Of a stretch of DNA of 64,000 bases, positions 7,238-17,242 are shown one piece after another (the first letter of the stretch is position 1; every line of letters begins with the position of its first letter). The stretch comes from Terebella lapidaria. Its lineage: Eukaryota > Annelida > Polychaeta > Terebellida > Terebellidae. Made by a program: the position numbers and the translations under genes. The stretch spans positions 24,428,209 to 24,492,208 of the forward strand of contig OX424562.1 of the NCBI GenBank assembly GCA_949152475.1. The letters are read 5' to 3'. The notes under the pieces are model-generated. The model was not told the origin of the DNA. It saw only the letters and a list, made by a program, of their open reading frames with translations, and ran no database searches.

Positions 7238-8132
7238 TGTGACGTTTGGTAATGACTTGTTTTCGGTGTGGCCCAAAAAACCTGGTTTCTCTGATCATAT
7301 AGACTTTATGTAACTCCCGCTCGTTGTGATTCGAGAGCCGTCACTAAATTGGTGTCCCCCAACGCTGGTGTATCATCACTCCGTAGCTTACCGGCTTCAC
7401 TCAGGCAAGAAGCAACTCAGATGTAAATAAATGGAAGATTTATACACATCAAATCAACTTACAATTGTATGGCTGGTCACCCACGTGACGTACAAATATG
7501 AAGTTCAGACATGGAGCACTGTATGATCACATTTCAAAAATAAATAGTGCACGAGGGCACAACTAAAAAGAGTTCTTAGCCGGCGGCGTCTCTCTGTCCC
7601 TTCCCGTTGAAGTTTCCCGTCCCGTTTAGTCGAATGGTTTCTCCAGGTAGTCGGTCTAATCCCGGTTGACTCTAAGGCCCTGAAGAAGGAGTCGTCCGCA
7701 CGGAGTTCGTCGAGTCCCTTGGCTGTGGCGGTGACGATCTCCCCACGGTCGATGTCGCTGTTGCAGTGCTCTCAGAGCGGCCGTCCGCTCTCCCTTATAT
7801 AGCCAGAGTGGCTGCGCGCGCATCTTCGTCCGCGAACGTATCTTCCGCACTCTTCTCCACGTGGTGAAGACTGCGTCCGCGAACGGTTCTTCCGCGAAGG
7901 CTCCTCTTCCGCGAACGGTGCTTCCGCGACTGATGCTTCCGCTTATGATGCTTCCGCAATCGTGCTTCCGCGAACGGTTCTTCCACGAACGATGCTTCCG
8001 CTGATGATGCTTCCGCAATCGTGCTTCCGCGAACGGTTCTTCCGCGAACGGTGTCTTCGCAAGTGGACTTTGTAGATCACGTGACCGTTCCTAACGAACG
8101 TTTCAGCGCGGCAGTTGCATGGTTTTGTTACA
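7238..8132 (-). repeat. 5' LTR, complete (895 bp)
   Basis: Bounded by TGTAAC (minus-strand start, 8132) and GTCACA (end, 7238), a near-perfect inverted terminal pair. It contains the CTTCCGC array (about 7824-8069) and a TATA box (7794-7802). Outside it, 8133 onward resumes host repeat sequence that also exists uninterrupted at 22428. Confidence 0.88.
7794..7802 (-). promoter_or_regulatory. TATA box of the 5' LTR
   Basis: CTATATAAG on the minus strand, directly downstream of the LTR motif array. It is the likely promoter for full-length element RNA. Confidence 0.6.
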
Positions 8133-8230
8133 ACTCTATAAAATGTGTTATTTTGGAGAGATAATATTCAAGATATAAGTTTTAAATTTTGACTTTTCAT
8201 TACCTCCCTGTTTGTAGCGGACTACGTTAA
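8133..8230. repeat. Right half of a TTAA foldback, cut by the LTR element
   Basis: It matches 22428-22525, the right arm of the complete foldback at 22101-22525, and ends with GTAGCGGACTACG then TTAA. The left arm must lie before the window, on the far side of the LTR element. Confidence 0.7.
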
Positions 8231-9714
8231 CTTACCTCCTTGTTTTCACTCCGCCAAATGAGACAAAGACGCTACCAGTTTTAAAAAACAGTTATTCCAT
8301 GTGGTTACGTTTATGTAATAATACATATAAAATTGTGATCAATGATTGATTTACTATATTCCTCATTAATACTTCAATGGACATATTAACTGATAGAACG
8401 GTTTTCCACAATTACTCATTATTGAAATATATTATCAACTGACGGTTTTTGATAATACTACTACTAGTACACAGAATCATCCTGTCTGTTCTGATTGCCA
8501 GGATGATGGCACCCCAGTAGTACCAAGGTGCCCGGCCAAGAGGTTTCAAGCCCAAATAAATCACGCCTCTAGAAATGAATTCATTAAAGTCATGTGTTAC
8601 ACACGATTTCAATTCTAAAGGCTAGATTTTTTTGGGCTTGAATGCGTCTGTGCGCAAGTGTTTTTTTTTTCAATCAATCAATAAATCAAATTTATTTTCA
8701 TATGTGTGAAATGTCTTCCCATAAAAAATAAAAAGTGCCTCCCTACCCGATTTTCTCGTGAGCTGAGGACGGTATTTTTTGCAAAATAAAAAATAAAAAG
8801 TCCCTCCATACCCAGTTTTGAAAAAATAGGAGAACGAGAAACAGATAATTATTTTTTTAGGCCTTACAGCGTACACATTTCTGCGCTCGCATCTAGGTTT
8901 CACCTATTCATATTTTTTTTTTCAAAACAGTACTACCCAATATCCGCTTAACTGGCAACATTGTGGGAGGCAGTCACTTACTGCATAACGGTACCATTAA
9001 TAATCATTGCCAAAATTTATTTTATATTAGAGTTTGACTCATTGATTTGAAGAATTCTGTGTAGATCACCGGAGCTCAAACAACAAAATCCAACCTTCCA
9101 ATTGTTTTGGCTACATCTCTGAAACATTAAATAATCTACACAATCATGGATTGTATCACTTTATTCCTTCTTCTTCTTCTTCTTCTTTTTGTATCACTAT
9201 CGTATATATCTCTCTGATTAAAGAAGATATCCAAAGAAAAGTACAGTACATATAATATAATTGAGTTGTTCCAAATAATGTTGGTCAACCATAAATATAC
9301 AGTCACTACAGCATGGAAAACTACTACTGGTATTAAAAATCAAATCTATGTGCCACAACAAACTCAATCCAAAATTTTGCGTAATAAATTTTACCATCTT
9401 GTAGAAATTTACAAATATTTTTTACACACCAAGTCAACCTCACACAAACATATACGTCCACAACTCTGCCCCTATAAACCTATCAAGCCTACAACCATTT
9501 ACACGTGATACCTACATCATGCTACATGCTGAATTCAATGCATCACTCAACATAGGATAATTTTATGGTAATATCCAGTATCTCATGCACTGAGACCTTA
9601 TTTACATACATTGTCCTCCAGATCCAGCAAATTATCGTGACGTTGTATTCAGTATTCTCTGCCCATCAGCTTTATTTGGCAGCTGGTCCTCATGAACAAT
9701 CTCTATCGATGCCC
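8231..9714. repeat. Dispersed segment copy A, non-coding part
   Basis: Nearly identical by eye to 22526-24029. It includes a (TTC)n run near 9172-9190 and A/T-rich stretches with repeated AAAAATAAAAAGT. Small minus-strand frames at 8412-8612 and 8670-8903 recur in copy B. Part of them may be exons of the same unrecognised gene, but I see no motif. Confidence 0.6.
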
Positions 9715-10152
9715 TCATATCATACTGCAGAAACTTGACGAGATTTGCCAGTGTTGTGTATGTCGTGCGAGCTCCAGACAAGTGTGATACAATCGGTCTT
9801 CTTTCTGTCTGACTACCTCACCGAGCAGCTCCCACTTCCTGGCACTCATAACATCCAGATGGAGATTAAATACCTTGAAGTCCTCTATGACGCTGTCCCA
9901 TGTCACTGGACCTCGTTTCTTCTTGCTGATTGCACTGATCTGACCTTCGCCATCCGGCCCCCCGAAGTAGTAATCGTTCATCATTGCGTTCACGCCAGTC
10001 ATCTTTGTCCGTATCCCGTACTCGCTCCAACGCAGTTGGGGTAGTGCCGACAGGTGGAAGACCTGCTCTGAGTCTCCTCCCGAATAGAGGAGAATCTTGT
10101 GCTGATAATCCTCCATCACTTTACATGCTGCGAAGATGTCAAATCTTTCCAC
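9715..10152 (-). pseudogene. Unrecognised gene fragment, copy A
   Basis: Open frame of 145 residues, starting near MERFDIFAACKV. Its middle holds GVNAMMNDYYFGGPDGEGQ and its end KWELLGEVVRQKEDRLYHTC. The same protein segment recurs at 24030-24317 plus 30065-30500 (copy B) and, decayed, at 15256-15745 (copy C). The strand and exon-like upstream edge suggest one exon of a multi-exon gene carried by a dispersed unit. I do not recognise the family. It could be part of a DNA transposon or a multiplied host gene. Confidence 0.5.
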
Positions 10153-10642
10153 AACTTAAATATCAAAAGTTCCTCAATAATTTACATTATTAATTAGCTT
10201 GGCCCAAATTACCTTGGCATAATACATCTTAATATCAATGACAAAATGCATAATAATAAATTATCTCAATTATAATAGTGCTGATAATTTTGACAATTAT
10301 ATTATATCGACGAGGCCCCATATGATTTCAACGCGCCTTCCTTGTTTGCATATGTAACTGCAGACCAATGACTGGATACGACAAAGAGCCGCCTGTATAT
10401 CCCTGTGCACCATCGTGCTGTTCAATGATTTGAATATCAAAATCTCATCGATTTCGCAGATGATTTTTATATAGTTTATATTCAATGTGAACGGGCACCC
10501 ATGTTACTCGCACCTGATCAAACCTCACCTGAAATGTTTGATTGACAAGAGGGCAAGTTGGACTTGGCGGAGCTAACGCACCATTCGTGTTGCTGTATGT
10601 GCACTGTAACGGATGTGACTGTGTATATACGAAAAAGATCAC
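10153..10642 (-). pseudogene. Copy A, upstream part with exon-like NGALAPP frame
   Basis: 10153-10312 is an A/T-rich intron-like stretch shared with copies B and C. 10445-10642 on the minus strand encodes a segment around NTNGALAPPSPTCPLVNQTF, also found in copy B (31276-31476) with similar residues. Conservation of the protein reading between copies suggests former coding function. No domain is recognised. Confidence 0.4.
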
Positions 10643-10847
10643 GACTGTTGTTAATTTTGCAAATTTTTAATTGTAGAACTTGCGGTTTTATCATTCTTGA
10701 TTCTACTTTTTTTATCCTTGTTTGGCACTGAAATAGCCTTCTTAAGCCCAAAGTGTCGTTAAACATTAATTATTCTTCTTTATCCTTGTTTGGCACTGAA
10801 ATGGCCTTCTTGAGCCCGAAGTGCTGTTAAACTTTATTCCTTTTTCT
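10643..10847 (+). mobile_element. LINE 3' end, 5'-truncated, with doubled tail
   Basis: A 3'-UTR fragment of the I/Nimb LINE flanked by the target duplication CACGACTGTTGTT (10630-10642 and 10848-10860). Copy B has the empty site near 31480. The tail segment with TTTGGCACTGAAAT occurs twice in tandem (about 10715-10765 and 10780-10835). Confidence 0.75.
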
Positions 10848-11010
10848 TCACGACTGTTGTTGTCTGGATATTTATCTTCCGCCCCGAGGTCATTCCCTCA
10901 CTTTCACATGTGTGCGGTTGTTAGCATAAAAATAGGGGCTACTATAGAGCGCGTAGTTGTGTTTATCCACACAGAGCCCAGGCTACATCTGTTGGTTATA
11001 TAGGTAATGG
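10848..11010. repeat. Copy A, distal part
   Basis: Matches 31473-31640 of copy B almost base for base, from the shared GTTGTTGTCT to ATCTGTTGGTTATA. No coding signal is recognised. Confidence 0.6.
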
Positions 11011-11229
11011 ATAGAATTTGTTATATGTTTGTAGTATTGGAGCTGAGCTCACTGTGAAATATTGAGAGTTTTGCTCGCTTCATTGATTGCAACACAACGG
11101 GATTAAATCATTTGTACATGCATGTAGGTGCAGTATTTTCTGTGGAGCGTATGCTACACAAAGGCCACCGAACAATAGTAATCGCCTCGAACAAACAACT
11201 CAAAGCATACACCATTGAAGGTCAAGGTC
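11011..11229. other. No gene recognised
   Basis: A/T-rich sequence. A partial copy of the inner arm of the next foldback (CCGAACAATAGTAATCGCCT) lies at 11168-11190. Confidence 0.4.
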
Positions 11230-11459
11230 ATTGACCTTACGACTGTCATGGTTGAACACCTTTTCTAGGAAGAGTACACCTCATACATTGCCGAACAATA
11301 GTAATCTCCTCGGACAAACAACAAACATAGGACAAACAACAAACATTGGACAAACAACAAGCAAGCATTGTCCGTGGGGATTACTATTGTTCGGCTATAT
11401 TCGTCCGAGATGTACGCTTCACAGAAAAGGTGTTCGACCATGACAGTCGTAAGGTCAAT
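11230..11459. repeat. Foldback (MITE-like) element
   Basis: Outer arms ATTGACCTTACGACTGTCAT (left) and its inverse ending at 11459 match over about 40 bases with one mismatch. Inner arms CCGAACAATAGTAATC and GATTACTATTGTTCGG form a second inverted pair. The centre has three copies of GGACAAACAACAA. No clear target duplication. Confidence 0.7.
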
Positions 11460-11633
11460 TCCAGATAATATCCGTTCATTGGTTTCATGTGAAGGAATAT
11501 CCAATTTCGCAATATCCATCGCATTTTGTTTGATTATCAAGAGAGAAAACAAGAAATGTCCCTGCAAGATATATTTATATCGTGGCATGTAAGCTATCCA
11601 ATTTTTGGAATATCCATGAAATCGTGTGTGATT

Positions 11634-11912
11634 ATCCCAAGTTATGCCTGCGAGATATAATCATATGCATGACTGGTTGCAATCAGCTTTCACAGTTAGG
11701 AGGAGTATATTATCAATGATAGAACAATGATAGAACTTTTAAACCCGTTCACTCACCATGTAAAATCCCAAACATGTATCCCAAGTTATGCCTGCGAGAT
11801 ATAATCATATGCATGACTGGTTGCAATCAGCTTTCACAGTTAGGAGGAGTATATTATCAATGATAGAACTTTTAAACCCGTTCACTCACCATGTAAAATC
11901 CCAAACATGTAT
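11634..11912. repeat. Direct duplication, ~145 bp, two copies
   Basis: The block starting ATCCCAAGTTATGCCTGCGA occurs at 11634 and again at about 11779. The first copy has an extra 11-12 base duplication of ACAATGATAGA. Confidence 0.8.
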
Positions 11913-12485
11913 TATCTTTTGGCCAATGACTTTTACATCTTTCTCGTGAAATGGCATTGTAAATTAATCATGCTAAATTATAATATCTGTATAAAGTATT
12001 AGGCTAATGTAATATTTTTCCGCACAAGCCACTCTATTCCTGCGGTGAATCTGAAGACAACCTGGGTCGTCCTGGATCATGTGTATTAAGCTCATCTTAC
12101 CTATACTTGTGTCAACTGCAGCTTCACTTGACTTTTGCTTTCCAATACATCCTTTTTCGAGTAAGGTGCGGTATTCGACTTTCACCATGGTGATCTAACC
12201 CCCCTCATTGGCTAGATAGGCCCCTAGCACCAACTCAAATATACCATAGCTCACTAATGTGCTCATAGCGCACCTTAAACCCTTTTTCGCACCCTTTGTT
12301 TGTTTGAGTTGGTGTGGTATTATACATGCGTCTCCTAAGACTGATGACTATAGACATGACAACAGAGGAAATATATCTTCATGGAAGTTCTCCAAATGAT
12401 TTTTGTTGCATCAACAACAAATTATGCAAACATCATTTCGTCTGGCTCATTTCTTACGTAATTATCTTCCACGCCTGCTATCGGA
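11913..12485. other. No gene recognised
   Basis: Several short frames on both strands with no domain signature and no neighbouring exon signals. I see no repeat structure of note. Confidence 0.35.
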
Positions 12486-12885
12486 TTCTGAAACACTTAC
12501 CAGGGCCTGCGCTGCAGACTGTTAAATAGCGATGTCTTCTAAACGCTGGTACACTGGTATACTGGTACAAGCAATGTGAGGCTTAATGAGGCATACACGA
12601 AATGAGCAGTATCGTTGAGTTCATGCACCTTGCAATGCTTGTACCAGCATACCAGTGTACCAGCGTTTAGAAGACATCGGTTAAATAGAGTCAATAAAAT
12701 TTGGGTTGGTGGCGCCTTCCATGCGTGTTGGTAACAGGCTACAATCATTCCGGATCCTAAGCCTGGGAAGGATCTAACTCACTCGGTGAATTATCGTCCT
12801 ATTTCCTTGACCAGTTGTGTTTGCAAAACAATGGAAAGAATGATGAATATTAGGTGAACGGTTTCCGGAATACTTGATACTATTT
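12486..12885 (+). pseudogene. LINE ORF2 fragment (RT start), interrupted
   Basis: Corresponds to about 27516-27790 of the full-length LINE, from ATTCTGAAACACTTACC through the NYRP.SLTSCVCKTMERM segment to GGTTTCCGGAA. It is interrupted by the 150-bp element at 12530-12679 and carries substitutions and an internal deletion. The continuation of the RT lies at 13640. Confidence 0.75.
12530..12679. mobile_element. MITE with 9-bp target duplication
   Basis: A 150-bp element with 44-base inverted ends starting CGATGTCTTCTAAACGCTGG and differing at one base. It is flanked by GTTAAATAG (12521-12529 and 12680-12688). The full-length LINE shows the uninterrupted target. A 9-bp duplication fits Mutator-like elements, but no transposase is present. 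Confidence 0.85.
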
Positions 12886-12945
12886 TTATATGTTTGTTTC
12901 GCACTGAAATGGCCTTGTTGAGCCCAAAGTGCCGTTAAGGTGTGA
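12886..12945 (+). mobile_element. LINE 3' tail fragment
   Basis: Carries the conserved GCACTGAAATGGCC...AAAGTGCCGTTAAG tail of the I/Nimb LINE, joined to an upstream RT fragment after a deletion. Confidence 0.65.
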
Positions 12946-13639
12946 TTGCACGTAACTTACCGGTGACTGCACTGAGGCACTTTTCCATTGACTTATAATG
13001 TGAAAGTAAAGGTAACAAAATCACCAAAACAATACAATCCCATGACCCAAAACTTGGCTAGCACACACACATATACTCATGGATGATGAACCGAGACATG
13101 GTTTCATAAATGATATCACGAAAGCTGTGCAATTTGATGATTAGATAAATCATTTTATACGTTTCACCAAAACGAAGTTTCGAGTGTTCTGCTTGACAAG
13201 CACTGGCTGTTGCATATATTTATTCCTTGTTGTCGTCAAAATAATGAGAATATCTAGGGCTATACTTTCTGTGAGATGAATACAATGAGCTGAACATTCA
13301 TAATCCCAAACACCTCGGTGCACCCGAGTGCATATCACCTGTGAGTTTTACTGGCCTCACTAGCTATTTGCTGCACAGCATAATCCTTTCGCTCGCCCTG
13401 TTGTGAGTGTATTTTGTAGACTGAGAAATAGGTCGGAAAATGACATATGAAAACGATGAATTTAACAAATTTAACATTGCTTAGTAAGAAACAGAGTCTC
13501 GATTAGTAATCCTTGATGGCTAACAATCAGAAAGGCAAAGATTTACGTTGATTGGAAGTGTGTAAATTCATGAATTTGTTACCTTTATATTTACATTATA
13601 AGTGAATGGACAGCTGGTCAATGGCAGGTTCATGCCGAT
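12946..13639. other. No gene recognised
   Basis: A/T-rich DNA separating the two halves of an old LINE copy. No repeat or coding motif seen. Confidence 0.35.
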
Positions 13640-14245
13640 CACATCAACTACTGATCAGATTATTCGACTGGAAACTGCTGAACGGGTATTTATTAATCGT
13701 CAGCATTAGGTGGCCATATTTTTCTACTTGGAGAAGGCATATGACACGACGTGGAAAAACACGTGGAAATCCTGAAGAACTTCCAAGAGGCAGGACTTCG
13801 TGGTCGTATGCCTTCTTTCGTTTCACAGTTTTTATCGAATCGTAAATGTTTTGTCAGGGTGGGCACTTCCTTCTCCGACATGTTTGATCAGGAGGAGGGT
13901 GTTCCTCAAGGCAGCATTTTATCTGTAACATTGTTCAGAATCAAAGCCAATAGTATAGTGAGGACTTTGTCCCCTGGAGTGAATTTTTCACTCTATGTGG
14001 ATGAATTCCTTGTTTGCTATCCATCGAAATAAATGCACACAATAGAATGTCAGTTGCAGCAGTGCCTTGCGTGAATTGAGAAATAGGCAGACAAAAACAG
14101 GTTTCGCTTTTCGAAAAGAAACAACAAAAACTTTCTGTATGCAATTCTGCAATTTGCGCAAGTTGCACCCTGAACAAGAGTTGAAGTTATATGGTATAGT
14201 CATTCCCTTGGTGGAACAATTCAAGTTTTTGGCGCGTTGCTCATA
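13640..14245 (+). pseudogene. LINE ORF2 fragment (RT core)
   Basis: Matches about 27800-28380 of the full-length LINE. It keeps FLSNRKCFVRVGTSFSDMF, EEGVPQGSI and a degraded SLYVDEFLVCY (YVDD changed to YVDE). Frameshifts and stops break it, so it is an old, dead copy. Confidence 0.8.
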
Positions 14246-15225
14246 GATATTATGAGGTCGTCCTTCGCTCCCTAAGCTTCTTTCATCCTTATCTCGGGGT
14301 TCGGCTGCGAGAATCTGATGCGACATGTTCTGCTATCCACCCTATAATCAACGTATTTTCCACTCAACCATTAACATTAATGAAAAAAAATTGGAGAACT
14401 AAATGTTGGGTACGTGCAAGGAAAAGGTCTTTTGCATCTGCGCCAATACCTCTTCTTTGGCCCTCAGTAATGTTTGTGATTATGATTGGCATTGACCGTG
14501 GCTTGTCCTTTTTTCCCATCCGCGACTGCTCGGCCTATAACAACACCAGACGTTTTAATTACGCAATGTCATGATGCCAATGACCATTTTCTGAACACAT
14601 CCTACGGCTGTATTACAACATACTATAGTATATGCTGACGCCTCCGCCCCTCCGCCACATACACCTCCACACACGTGCTGCTGTGTGACCTTTTGCTAAT
14701 CCATTGGGTTTTATTTGTTTTGTTTTTGTGGAATACTAATAACTAAGTAACTCTGTATTACCATCGCACAAAATCTTTCCCCACAAAATCCATCCACGTC
14801 ATCTCAAAGGATGGGAAGAGGGGATAGTTTCAACATCTATAAGAAATATCGATTAGTAGAAAAACATAACTTAAAGAAAAACTTAAACTATAAGCCATAA
14901 ATATATAATGTATAGATATTTCTTATCTAAACATTTGTAATTCGTAAAATCAAAACCGTATCTCGTATTAATCTATGACACCAAGTCAGAGTGATGTTGT
15001 ATCGAAAGTATTTGAAGTCATTTCATAGTGTTTACACAATACTAGACACCTATCTTTACGGTGATAAGGCTGCTGATGGGTCTAACCAGTCTCTGATCTA
15101 ACTACATTGTATAAGATCTTGAGTCGAACATAACGATTTACCTTGTGAGCTTCCATCCAGAAAGCAGTCATGTTCAATTCTCGAACAAAAGCTCTTACCT
15201 TTCTTCATTGCATTTTTATAGTCTG
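14246..15225. other. No gene recognised
   Basis: About 1 kb of A/T-rich sequence. Short frames without family features. Confidence 0.35.
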
Positions 15226-15255
15226 CTAGTTTGGCACTGAAATGGCCTTTTTTCG
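15226..15255 (+). mobile_element. LINE 3' tail stub
   Basis: TTTGGCACTGAAATGGCC followed by TTTTTT, abutting copy C of the dispersed segment. Confidence 0.45.
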
Positions 15256-15745
15256 TGACGTTGTATTCAGTATTCTCTGCCCATCAGCTTTATTTGGCAG
15301 CTGGTCCTAAAAAACAATCTATCGATGCCTTCGAGTCGTACTGCAGAAACATGACCAGATCCGCCGATGCTATGTGTCGTGAGAGCTCTAGACACGTGTG
15401 ATATGATCTTTTTTTTGTCTCACTACCTCGCAGTATAGCTCCCACTTCCTGACACTCATCATATCCAAATGGAGATTAAATACCTTGAAGTTCTCTATGA
15501 CGCTGTCACATGTCACTGGACCTCCATTCTTCTCGCTGATCGCAATGATTACACCTTCACCATCCCCCCTCCCCCGAAGTAGTGATCGTTCATCAATGCG
15601 TTCACGCCAGTAATCTTCGCAGTTGGAGTAGTGCCGACAGGTGGAAGACCTGCTCTAAGTTTCCTCTAGAATAGATGAAAATATTGTGCTGCAAATCCTC
15701 CTTCACTTTACATGCTGCGAGGATGTCAAATCTTTCCACAACTGA
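15256..15745 (-). pseudogene. Unrecognised gene fragment, copy C (decayed)
   Basis: Aligns with 9640-10155 of copy A and encodes the same exon with several substitutions and indels. Its upstream neighbour on the minus strand is the ORF at 15808-16206, linked through the same A/T-rich intron-like stretch. The two may be consecutive exons. Confidence 0.5.
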
Positions 15746-15807
15746 AATATCAATAACTATAATAATAGTTCCTCAATAATTTACATTACTAATTAGCTTG
15801 GCCCAAA

Positions 15808-16206
15808 TTACCTTGGCATAATACATTTTAATATCAATGACAAAATGCATAATAATAAACTCTCAATAATAATAGTGTTGATAATTTTAACAATTATATT
15901 ATATGAACAAGAAAATGCAGCTGCATCTGATATAATGATAATTAACATACATGCCCACTGGGCTAATGAAAAGACCAGTTTAAAATATAAAGGATTATCT
16001 GAATGCTTCGCAAACCCAACACCTTGACATATGAAATACGTCACATTATGGTAAATGTAGCCGTAGCATCGCAGACAAATCGTTGTGTTCACTTCATAAG
16101 ACCGAGGAATGTCACACGGCACACGCATGCTTACATGTATGCATGCAAGAAAATATGCGTCATTGCAGTACAATTTGCTTTGCATTCTGGGAACGTCAAT
16201 TTCCAT
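15808..16206 (-). pseudogene. Unrecognised ORF, left copy (MEIDVPRMQSK)
   Basis: Begins MEIDVPRMQSKLYCNDAYF and includes CHGYIYHN-like and ICQGVGFAK motifs. The last third reads into the intron-like stretch shared with copy A. The inverted partner at 60819-61175 encodes nearly the same protein with about 11 additional residues, so the reading frame was under constraint before duplication. No domain recognised. Confidence 0.45.
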
Positions 16207-16500
16207 CGACTCCGCAATTTTGACGTTTTCAGAACAATCTCAGCATTTTGCGTAATTTTCTCAAACCTAACACATCGATTTTTGCATTATACATGTGTGG
16301 AATATTCAAAGTTTGCCATCAATTCGAGAGATTTCATGTCAAGGACGAAGAAAATTATCATTTGAAGTAGGCGTCTAAACGTTTACATGCCAAAACGGGC
16401 GTCGAATGGTTGGCATGAAACCTCCATAAAAAAAGTCAGCACATACAGTAGACATGTAGAGAGTTGGGGGCTTCGCCCTCAACGCTGTAATGTCAAAAAT
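15924..16500. repeat. Left arm of a 44-kb-separated inverted repeat
   Basis: Reverse complement of 60558-61145. It includes a GC-rich hairpin at 16463-16483 (GTTGGGGGC, loop TTC, GCCCTCAAC). Confidence 0.8.
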
Positions 16501-16857
16501 TTTACAAACTGCAACCCGCTCCTTGGAGCAAAGTGATATCTTTTGTGATTTCATTTCCAATCATACCTACTTAAGTTGTTTCTTATGAAAATTCGTAAAT
16601 ATATTAATTGGCATGAAGAACTTTGTGTAGATAACCAGAGCTCCAACACCAAAGTTTAACATGCCAAGCCTTTGCTCTATCCCCTCCCTTCTCCCTCAGG
16701 TAATTGGTACAATAGCGAGCTCAGCTCAATAGTTACACGTATATGTGTGACAAAAATAAGATTTTTAACAATCTAATGTAAACAATATACTCAAGTGCAT
16801 GGATTTTGTGATCATCTGTGATTGGTTGAAAATAAAATGGATATCATGAACTCCACC
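16501..16857. other. No gene recognised
   Basis: 16600-16650 faintly resembles 9045-9100 of copy A (GTGTAGATMACCRGAGCTC). Otherwise plain A/T-rich DNA. Confidence 0.35.
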
Positions 16858-17216
16858 GTGACGGAATTACATATCATGCCTACATCAGCAAATTCTACTT
16901 CTATTATATTTCATACTATCACTGACATAAACTGATATGACGTACTCATTATATTCTTAGCATGTGTCTGACAAAATATCACTTCCAATTTTTGATATTA
17001 ATCTTGTTCATCGTTCTTGCTGGTGTTATAAATCGTCGTGACTATATATGTCCGCGCAATGTCTAACGTATTTTCTATCTAAAAAAAACTGATGTTTATA
17101 ACACGGAAAATAACCAACTTTTCGGAACAATTGGTACTGTTGTGATTTGAATATACCGTTTACCACATTACGATCGAATTGGACATTTATATTCCTACCA
17201 GTTTATATGACTCATA

Positions 17217-17242
17217 GTAATTCTGTCAAGTGACAGAATTAC
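17217..17242. repeat. Palindrome, subterminal transposon motif
   Basis: GTAATTCTGTCA, two bases, TGACAGAATTAC: a perfect 12-base inverted repeat. It is a one-base variant of the motif at the element ends. Confidence 0.6.

Larger units (their letters stand above)
1..8132 (-). mobile_element. Gypsy-type LTR retrotransposon, internally deleted
   Basis: A complete minus-strand element apart from its far 3' LTR end, which lies before the window. Order on the minus strand: 5' LTR (8132-7238), primer site, gag with CCHC knuckle, retropepsin, a broken pol remnant, accessory C2H2 ORF, polypurine tract, 3' LTR. The protease frame runs into the first Gypsy RT block (VTRKDAYPLP near 2915), but the palm motifs, most of RNase H and an integrase core are absent. 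A piece resembling the RT/RNase H connection lies directly behind. The two LTRs line up at a constant offset of 7304 with one visible difference (503 g, 7807 a). Such similarity normally means recent insertion. I infer a non-autonomous derivative that borrows enzymes from a related element. Confidence 0.88.

Noticed and set aside
7174..7276. gag initiation at 7276
   Set aside because: The segment overlaps the primer-binding site and the end of the LTR; the ATG at 7174 is the first sensible start.
5772..7313. Plus-strand frames rich in FRERSSSAN-type repeats
   Set aside because: Antisense of the gag repeat arrays; no independent domain.
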